This document shows positions 57,698 through 64,000 of a DNA stretch of 64,000 nucleotides, in pieces. The translations under genes and the position numbers were made by a program. The number at the start of each line of letters is the position of its first letter. The stretch's first letter is position 1. The notes beneath the pieces are model-generated. The model was not told where the DNA came from. It saw nothing but the letters and a program-made list of their open reading frames with translations, and did not search any database. The stretch covers positions 12,685,318 to 12,749,317 of the forward strand of contig NC_061131.1 of NCBI RefSeq assembly GCF_905220365.1, read 5' to 3'. The stretch is from Vanessa cardui. Its lineage: Eukaryota > Arthropoda > Insecta > Lepidoptera > Nymphalidae.

Positions 57698-57705
57698 TAT
57701 AAAAG
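57698..57705 (+). promoter_or_regulatory. candidate LTR TATA box
   Basis: TATAAAAG flanked by GTGCGCAC and GTGCAC, about 30 bases after the tandem repeats. It is the best TATA match in the LTR. If used, transcription would start near 57728, giving U3 of about 2.86 kb. A weaker candidate is CATATATAGGGG near 55289. Confidence 0.5.
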
Positions 57706-58158
57706 TGCACGTCCCATGTTCGAGGAAGGTTCGCCGATCAATGGTTGGAATCTACTGTTGATGGCGGGCGCGGGGCCAATTCAACCTCCCCCCCACTTTT
57801 ATATTTTTCAAAATTAGTTAAATATAAAATGATGGGTTGGAGCGACATCCTTCAGCTACTCGTAAGAGGTGCTAAAGGAAATGGGACCGGAATCTCATAC
57901 ATCTGATTATTTTTTTTTTTTTTTTAATTAAACAAATTATTATTATAACACGTATTTAAATGATTAACCTAGTTTTATTTGACTCCGCTATAGTCGATTG
58001 AGCATGTGATCTCTGACGCTCTAAAAGAACACGGTTATTACGCATACATAACGTATATTGGGTCCAAACCATCTAGACGAAATCACGAGCCAAAACGCAA
58101 TTTAAAATAAAAACGTAAAATTATATATTAATACTCTAGGTAGGGATTAGTTACAATT

Positions 58159-58176
58159 TGGTGCCGTGACCAGGAT
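58159..58176 (+). promoter_or_regulatory. primer binding site, tRNA-His
   Basis: TGGTGCCGTGACCAGGAT is complementary to the 3' end of tRNA-His (acceptor ...TCACGGCA plus CCA) as I remember the insect sequence. It starts three bases after the LTR end. Priming here starts minus-strand DNA synthesis. Confidence 0.75.
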
Positions 58177-58536
58177 GGTCAAAACGGCTTATACTTCATT
58201 TTAAGAGTGGGCGAAAGCCTACAATTTGTTGTCCGTGAATTGGAAAGAGTCTAAAGAGATTGATATGTTCAAACAGGCTTTATAACCTTTACAGTCTGGG
58301 GGTTGTAAAGTTTAAGGAGTCTGGGGGGTTGAACGAACTTTTCTTTTGTTTTAGGTACATATCGATTTTAAAGTGTAATCATAAAAATAAGGATCATAAC
58401 TAACAATTGAAACTTATTGTGTATAGTGACAATTGTAGGACCAGAAGAATTGATAAAAGTGCAAAAATTTTATACTGACGTTATTGAAATAACAATAAAT
58501 TATTATTTAACTTTCTGGTTTAGTTAAGCTATTAAG
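58177..58536 (+). other. leader between primer site and gag
   Basis: About 360 bases with no frame of note. A repeated GTCTGGGGGTTG-like motif occurs at about 58294 and 58320. It may serve RNA packaging, by analogy only. Confidence 0.35.
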
Positions 58537-59601
58537 ATGGTAAGAAAAAGAAATAGACAAAATGACCATAATGATATCAATCAACCGCTTGCGAAACGTC
58601 GCAATCAAACCCAGAGAAGTGCAAATGATCGCAATATAGAGACAATAGAACCCACACAAAGCAGCAATGCTAGAAGCATACAACCTTCCGTTGCAAGACG
58701 ACAAAAACTTATGACATTGTACAAGATAATGAAACGGTCAACACGTGTGATGGAGATGAAAATCAATCAGTTAGAAAGGGAATTACAGTAAAGAAATGAC
58801 AGAACTGTAGAGTCGCAGCAACCGGCGTCCTCTTCAAATATAGAAGTTGAAAATACCGCTTACAATATTTTAAATATAGCAACAGAAAAACCAAAATTCG
58901 ATAAAAATAAAAATCATCCCGTCACATTTTTAGAAGACTTAACCGCATATCTCAGAAAAATTCCAAGTAAAGGCAAGGAATTGGATTTAGTGTATGAATG
59001 TTTGCAAGGAGAAACGAGAGATTGGGCGAGACTATACTCTCCTCGATGGAAGACACTAGATGATTTCAAAACTGACTTTCTTCAAACTTATTGGGGAGAG
59101 TCAGAACAAAATAAAATAAGAAGGGACATTGTATGTGCAAAATGGAATAAGGCACAACACCCCACCATGCTAAGTCACTTTTTAAGCTTAACTAGCCAAG
59201 TCCGAATGTTGTCTTTCACCATACCAGAAGAACAATTAGTTTCAGACATGATTAGGCATTATCCGAGACATATACAACAAATGTGGGCAATGTCTAAAGG
59301 AGATACAGTTATCGAATTAACAAATTTTCTGAGAAATCTCGATGACATTAATAAGCAAGATTTAGATTTAACGCCACAAAATTCTAAACCAAAGAATATT
59401 AAAGACTTGCATTTCAACAGAGAACGCAATGTCAATCGAAATATTCAAAATTCATATAAAAATTGGCAGAATCCAGATTATAATAAAAATTACCAGCGAC
59501 AGAACCTTCAAACAAATTTCATTCACAATGACTATACAGACTATGAGTATGATTGCAATAGAGACCATATCCATGCATCTCAGCACAATAATTTAAACTA
59601 A
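58537..59601 (+). pseudogene. gag: gag, interrupted by one in-frame TAA
   Basis: The frame starts at ATG 58537 with a basic N-terminus (MVRKRNRQ) and a heptad-like end of the first part (MEMKINQLERELQ). A TAA at 58789-58791 (codon 85) stops it; after that the same frame is open for 269 codons to the stop at 59599. The second part contains FLEDLTAYLRKIPSKGKE, then CLQGETRDWARLYSPRW and DDFKTDFLQTYWG, the pattern of Ty3-type capsid. No CCHC zinc knuckle is seen. Gag would assemble the particle. The stop may be a mutation of this copy or read through; no readthrough context is evident. Confidence 0.8.
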
Positions 59602-59648
59602 TTAGGGCTGAACAAAACGACCCCGTCTCAGCTGTAAAAACTGGGGGT
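59592..59648 (+). promoter_or_regulatory. -1 frameshift signal with possible pseudoknot
   Basis: T TTA AAC at 59592-59598 is in the gag frame and directly precedes the gag stop TAA (59599). The pol frame is -1 and opens exactly here, with its own stop at 59589. After an 8-base spacer, GCTGA (59607-59611) can pair with TCAGC (59628-59632), and ACCCC (59620-59624) in the loop with GGGGT (59644-59648). This is the arrangement of an H-type pseudoknot. Confidence 0.8.
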
Positions 59649-62600
59649 AAAGCTTTGTGCATGATGTTAAAAACTGGTTGGATGCCTGGTCAACCACTAG
59701 GCAGGAACAGCAAAGGTAGCGGCATACTCCGCCCAATACAAGCTGTTGGACAGAGAGATAGAAGTGGATTGGGCTATTATAAGGAAGACATTGAAAATAA
59801 GCTAGTTCAACTGTTTATATTAAATTGTAACAAAGAAAAGTATTTTGTGAGACATGAAGTTCTAAATGTTTTTGAGGATCACGAAAATTTAGATTTAAGT
59901 GATACGAACATTAGATGTGAAATTCCCATTAAGTTAATTACGTTAGAATTAGATGCATTGCTCGATACGGGTAGTGATATCACTTGCATATCGGAATTGA
60001 CTTATCTTGAGCTTAAGCATTTTAATTTGCCTATGATGCCAGTCAAAGCAATACAAATTAAGGGTGCAATAGGTACTAGCAGTTCAAAAATACAGCAAAT
60101 GGTAATGATACCAACCAAGATAGGAAACTTAACTTTAGACATAGGTTACTTAATTGTGCCTAATTTGTCTCGGTCAGTTATATTAGGATTCAACTGGATC
60201 AAACGTGGTGAAATAATTTTAGATTTTAGGAAAGAACATATGCAAATAAAGTTAACAAAGAATAATATAGAGTACATTATACCTATCGTAAATCGCAATA
60301 CATGGGTAAATAAGAATGTAATGACTATTGATCAAGATAATTTCGATAATGTGTTAGATAAAATTAAATTAGGGAAAGATATTTCTTACGATGTTAAACA
60401 GAACCTTTTACAAGTGCTTTATAAACATAAAAACGTTTTTACAAAAAAATTAGGACGTTGTAATTGCTATGAGCACGAGATAAAAATGACTAATAATAAA
60501 CCCATTGTGAAAAAATCATATCCTATACCTTACGCTTATAGACAAAAAATGGAAGGAAAACTTAAGGAACTTGAGGAATTAAATATTATTTCTAGGGCTT
60601 CAACGCCCTATAGTAGTCCTCTGACTTTCACATTAAAGCGTGACGGAACCATAAGAGTTCTTTTGGATGCTAGAGAAATTAATAAGAATATGACAGCTGA
60701 GACTGAAAAACCGCCATTGCAATTAGACGTTTTAAACTCATTTCATGGGTGTAATTATATTACCACAATTGACTTAAATAATGCATATTTTCAAATACCA
60801 ATTAGCTTGAATAGTAGGAAATATACAGGGTTTTCTTTCAATGGGAAATCATTTGTATACAATGTATTACCACAAGGTCTGAAGACTTCAGTAGGCAGCT
60901 TTAGTCGAGCAATGGACAAAGTGCTAGGCCCGGAAGTTCGGGATTTTTGTGTTAATTACCTAGACGACTTAGCCATAATAACCACTGGGACTATAGAAAA
61001 TCACTTAGACCACATAGACATTGTTTTGTCGAAGTTAGAAAAGGCCGGAATGACATGCAATATAGAGAAATGTGAGTTTCTTTGTGATGAAGTCCAAATG
61101 CTTGGCTTTATCATATCAACAAAAGGTATTCGTACGGACCCTGATAAGATATTGGCTATACAACATTTTCCTGTTCCGAAAAAGATTAAGCACTTACGAG
61201 CTTTCTTAGGTTTATGTAATTTTTACAGACGCTTTATTCCGAATTACGCATTATGTACCTTACCATTATGTGAGTTGCTTAAGAAAGGTAAAAAATGGTC
61301 ATGGACAGACAAAGCACAAAAAGCGTTTGAATTGACTAAAAAACAATTTATACAGACTATAGAACTTCAACATCCAGATTTTCAAAAACCGTACTATTTA
61401 CAAACTGACTCATCTGGAATCGGTTTCGCAGGGGTTTTGTATCAGTTAGGAAATGATGATGAAATTAAAGTTTTGGGTTTCCATAGTAGAGCTCTAAAAG
61501 GAGCTGAGTTTAATTGGACGATAACAGAACAAGAATTTTTTGCAGTAATTTCTAACTTAAAAAAATTCGAAACATATTTAAGAGGAAGTAGAGTCATTAT
61601 AAAAACAGATCACAAAGCATTATTATTCATTAAAAATTGGGATTTATTTAATAGTAGGGTTACAAGGTGGATATTTTATTTAGAACAATTTAATTATAAA
61701 ATAGAGTACATAACAGGCAAAAGCAACATAGTTGCTGATATTTTATCGAGGTATCCTCCAAACACTCATCAAATACAAGAGGCGAAAAATGAGTTACCGC
61801 AGATTTTCTATCTCGGTAAAGACAATAAGTCACTATTATTAAAGCTCAAACAATTGCCTAAACTTCAGAGTGAAGATAATGAAATTAATGAAATTATTAA
61901 TGGTCAAAATAATCGTTACAAAAATAGAATTATCTTTAAAAACAATATATATTATTATAAAACTAATAAAATTGATGTAGTTTATATGCCAGCTATATTA
62001 AGAGAAGAAATAGTTAACCAGGTACACGAAGAGATGGGTCACCAAGGCGCTTATAAAATTATAAAATACATAAGAGACAGAATGTTTTGGAAAAATTTAT
62101 CTAAGCACGTAAAAGACATAATCAGAAAGTGTCACTTGTGTCAGCTTTCGAAAAGTAATAATATAAAATATGTAGGTCCTTGTCAGTCAATCGTTACGAA
62201 TGATGTAGGTGAAATAGTCATGGCTGATCTCTATGGTCCCTTACCAGCAGGTACTTTCGGTTATACATTTATTTTAGTTATACAAGATTCCTTTATTAAG
62301 TATATAAAATTATATCCACTTCGAAAGGCTACCGGGCGTTCATGTTTCACAAAAGTTAAACAATTTGATAAAATTTTAAAAATTAAAAGCATTATGACCG
62401 ATAACGGATCACAATTTATTAGTAGATTATTCAAAAAAGGTCTTGAGGAACTCAACATAAAAACAATCAATACAACTGTACGCAATCCGAGACCAAATAC
62501 AACGGAAAGAGTTAACAAAGAGTTAGGGAGACTTTTCCGTACATATTGTCACCACAAACATAAGTCGTGGGTTACAATGCTTCCAAAAGTAGAAAATCTT

Positions 62601-63014
62601 TATAATAATACACATCATGATAGTACAGGTTTTACACCAAATGAAGTGCTGTATGGTAAAAGACCTACTTTATCGATTGACAAGCTATTGCACAGTTCAA
62701 AGTCAATTATTGATATCGAGACAGTACGACAACAAGTTCGCTTAAACATTAAAAGATCGAGCGAATCAAGGCAAATTAAATTCAATAAAACACATAAACT
62801 TATTCAGTTTCATATAGGAAATTTAGTTAAAATAAGAAGATCGACACGATCAAATGCTCAAAAGAAAGAGATAAGTAAATTCGAATTGTTATACGAGGGA
62901 CCATACGTAGTCGCAGCCGTCCCTTTTGAAAATGTGTATACATTAATGAATCCAAAAACAAAAGAAATTCGTGGCAATTTTAATGCAATCCATTTATCTA
63001 GATATTACATTTAG
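59592..63014 (+). CDS. pol: pol: protease, reverse transcriptase, RNase H, integrase
   Basis: Open from the frameshift site to 63014; the first ATG is at 59661. Counting from 59655: a G-patch-like segment at residues 5-45 (GWMPGQPLGR, later GLGYY); aspartic protease LLDTGSDITCIS (Asp104); reverse transcriptase with VLLDAREINK, LPQGLKTS and YLDDLAI (Tyr435); RNase H QTDSSGIG (Asp585) and TDHKALLF; integrase zinc domain (His791, Cys826, Cys829) and catalytic core Asp858, Asp916, Glu951; then a GPY-type YEGPYVV near 1080. All key residues are present. The product copies the element RNA and inserts the DNA. It is probably made as Gag-Pol, and no stop or frameshift is seen. Confidence 0.92.
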   Translation, partial: FKLIRAEQNDPVSAVKTGGKALCMMLKTGWMPGQPLGRNSKGSGILRPIQAVGQRDRSGLGYYKEDIENKLVQLFILNCNKEKYFVRHEVLNVFEDHENLDLSDTNIRCEIPIKLITLELDALLDTGSDITCISELTYLELKHFNLPMMPVKAIQIKGAIGTSSSKIQQMVMIPTKIGNLTLDIGYLIVPNLSRSVILGFNWIKRGEIILDFRKEHMQIKLTKNNIEYIIPIVNRNTWVNKNVMTIDQDNFDNVLDKIKLGKDISYDVKQNLLQVLYKHKNVFTKKLGRCNCYEHEIKMTNNKPIVKKSYPIPYAYRQKMEGKLKELEELNIISRASTPYSSPLTFTLKRDGTIRVLLDAREINKNMTAETEKPPLQLDVLNSFHGCNYITTIDLNNAYFQIPISLNSRKYTGFSFNGKSFVYNVLPQGLKTSVGSFSRAMDKVLGPEVRDFCVNYLDDLAIITTGTIENHLDHIDIVLSKLEKAGMTCNIEKCEFLCDEVQMLGFIISTKGIRTDPDKILAIQHFPVPKKIKHLRAFLGLCNFYRRFIPNYALCTLPLCELLKKGKKWSWTDKAQKAFELTKKQFIQTIELQHPDFQKPYYLQTDSSGIGFAGVLYQLGNDDEIKVLGFHSRALKGAEFNWTITEQEFFAVISNLKKFETYLRGSRVIIKTDHKALLFIKNWDLFNSRVTRWIFYLEQFNYKIEYITGKSNIVADILSRYPPNTHQIQEAKNELPQIFYLGKDNKSLLLKLKQLPKLQSEDNEINEIINGQNNRYKNRIIFKNNIYYYKTNKIDVVYMPAILREEIVNQVHEEMGHQGAYKIIKYIRDRMFWKNLSKHVKDIIRKCHLCQLSKSNNIKYVGPCQSIVTNDVGEIVMADLYGPLPAGTFGYTFILVIQDSFIKYIKLYPLRKATGRSCFTKVKQFDKILKIKSIMTDNGSQFISRLFKKGLEELNIKTINTTVRNPRPNTTERVNKELGRLFRTYCHHKHKSWVTMLPKVENLYNNTHHDSTGFTPNEVLYGKRPTLSIDKLLHSSKSIIDIETVRQQVRLNIKRSSESRQIKFNKTHKLIQFHIGNLVKIRRSTRSNAQKKEISKFELLYEGPYVVAAVPFENVYTLMNPKTKEIRGNFNAIHLSRYYI

Positions 63015-63579
63015 TACAAAACTGTGCCTTATTATGTTTTAAATAAAACTAAGAAAGTTATACAAAAATATGTTAAATAAGATGTGCTTAGGGCATTTTA
63101 AAGATATATTTACGAAAAGAAAAATATGAATAATAATTTTGGAATTAATTATATTTGATTATACTAATATCTTATTAATATTTGAATGAAACAGATTATA
63201 ATAACTTTAAAAGAAGGCTGATTATTGTAAAATTACGTTATCTATAAATCGTATATGATTGTGATTTACTCAATAAATGTATTAATACTAAAATAGTTGG
63301 TCGGGTCGGTGATGGCTCAATTACATCTATTAATCTAAAACAATGAAATGAATACATAAAATGTTAAATATATTATAAACTAAATAATTCTTATCAAGAT
63401 ACGATTGGAAATATTGTTTTAATTACATAGATTTAGTTGGAGGGGAGATGGGCGGCCATCAACACATACCTTATTTATTTATTTTTTTTTACATAAGTGT
63501 ACATAAAAAAATAATATTATATAAGGAGTTAGTTAGTAAATTATATTCCGATAAACTTCATATAATTTAGGGGGTTGGA
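63015..63579 (+). other. 3' internal region with purine tracts
   Basis: No coding frame, so no envelope gene. Two purine-rich tracts are seen: TTGGAGGGGAGATGGG at about 63437 and AGGGGGTTGGA directly before the 3' LTR. The second is the likely plus-strand primer by position. Confidence 0.6.
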
Positions 63580-64000
63580 TGTAACGGACTATACTATATA
63601 CATGAGAATGAATGTGATTGATTTAATACATTTTTTTTTTTTTTTAAAGTATGTTGTAGAGCAACTATCCGGGTTCAATATAAGTCGTCGGTGAACCATA
63701 TAAAGCACGTATTAAAATGTAATCAAAATTGGTCGCGTTGTTTTGGAGATATTAAAAACATGCATACATACATACATACACACATAAATACATATACGGA
63801 AACATAAAAACATACATAGAGATTACATTGCATAGTAATTGAATACATATACATGTAATAAATAAGGATGATAAAAGGAATGGCATTATAATAAACATAC
63901 TTTTTTTTAATATACATTATTGTGGATAACGTTCGTGTAATAAATAATATGTTTCATGTATTGATTTTAACGTTAGACCGCGCCGAATGTCATACTCATC
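63580..64000 (+). repeat. 3' LTR, first 421 bases
   Basis: Matches 54864-55283. The T run is one base longer, and one substitution is seen near the end (CATACTCATC versus CATAATCATC). The window ends inside it. Confidence 0.95.

Larger units (their letters stand above)
54864..58155 (+). repeat. 5' LTR (about 3.3 kb)
   Basis: The start is fixed by the second copy at 63580. The end is inferred: the inverted terminal motif TGTAAC...GTTACA closes at 58155, and a tRNA primer site follows three bases later. It contains a GC-rich patch (55263-55380), 173-bp repeats (55623-55910), an 89-bp spaced duplication (56130 and 56219), 141-bp repeats (57262-57670) and a TATAAAAG box (57698). It has no long open frame. 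An LTR this long is well above the few hundred bases usual for insect gypsy elements. Confidence 0.75.
54864..64000 (+). mobile_element. Ty3/gypsy-type retrotransposon with giant LTR
   Basis: 5' LTR 54864-58155, primer site 58159-58176, gag 58537-59601, pol up to 63014, purine-rich tract before the 3' LTR at 63580. The 3' LTR leaves the window after 421 bases; with the same length it would end near 66870, giving an element of about 12 kb. The pol order protease, reverse transcriptase, RNase H, integrase is that of Ty3/gypsy. There is no chromodomain and no envelope frame. LTRs are almost identical, so the insertion is recent. Confidence 0.85.

Noticed and set aside
63437..63456. Purine tract as 3' LTR boundary
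   Set aside because: The 5' LTR copy starts at TGTAACGG, which fixes the boundary at 63580; this tract lies 125 bases inside the internal region.

Overview
The window looks like intergenic, repeat-rich DNA from a lepidopteran, probably a butterfly. It is AT-rich and full of short elements whose style I associate with moth and butterfly genomes: tRNA-headed SINEs, Helitron-like repeats ending in a GC hairpin plus CTAG, LINE 3' tails and TTAA-flanked piggyBac-type elements. The species is an inference. I found no convincing host gene; every long reading frame belongs to a transposable element.

Layout. 0.1-0.3 kb: C-terminus of an RTE-type LINE (minus). 2.1-5.9 kb: a nearly full-length but broken CR1/Jockey-group LINE (minus). 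6-20 kb: scattered SINEs, LINE tails and other short repeats. 20.5-22.2 and 34.1-35.5 kb: two copies of one composite repeat that ends in a long fold-back. 22-34 kb: mostly unassigned AT-rich DNA with SINE and LTR scraps. 36.4-37.8 kb: a non-autonomous piggyBac-type element with perfect 19-bp ends and TTAA duplications. 38.8-42.2 kb: an intact LINE (1040-residue endonuclease-reverse transcriptase, 30-base poly(A) tail), followed at 42.7-43.8 kb by a decayed relative on the other strand. 44-54.8 kb: SINEs, Helitron-like repeats and an LTR-primer site remnant.

54.86 kb to the window end: the most notable object, a young Ty3/gypsy-type LTR retrotransposon with an unusually long LTR. I place the 5' LTR at 54864-58155 (about 3.3 kb), bounded by TGTAAC...GTTACA and followed three bases later by a primer site matching the 3' end of tRNA-His. 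The 3' LTR starts at 63580 and runs off the window; its visible 421 bases differ from the 5' LTR by one substitution and one T-run length change. The LTR carries tandem repeats of 173 bp and of 141 bp (two 70/71-bp halves each), the latter directly upstream of a TATAAAAG box.

Gag and Pol of that element are in different frames. The pol frame opens exactly at a T TTA AAC heptamer sitting on the gag stop, with a possible H-type pseudoknot eight bases downstream, so Gag-Pol is probably made by -1 ribosomal frameshifting. Pol begins with a G-patch-like segment, then protease, reverse transcriptase, RNase H and integrase. Gag carries one in-frame TAA early in the frame, so this copy may depend on other copies for Gag. 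No envelope frame is present.
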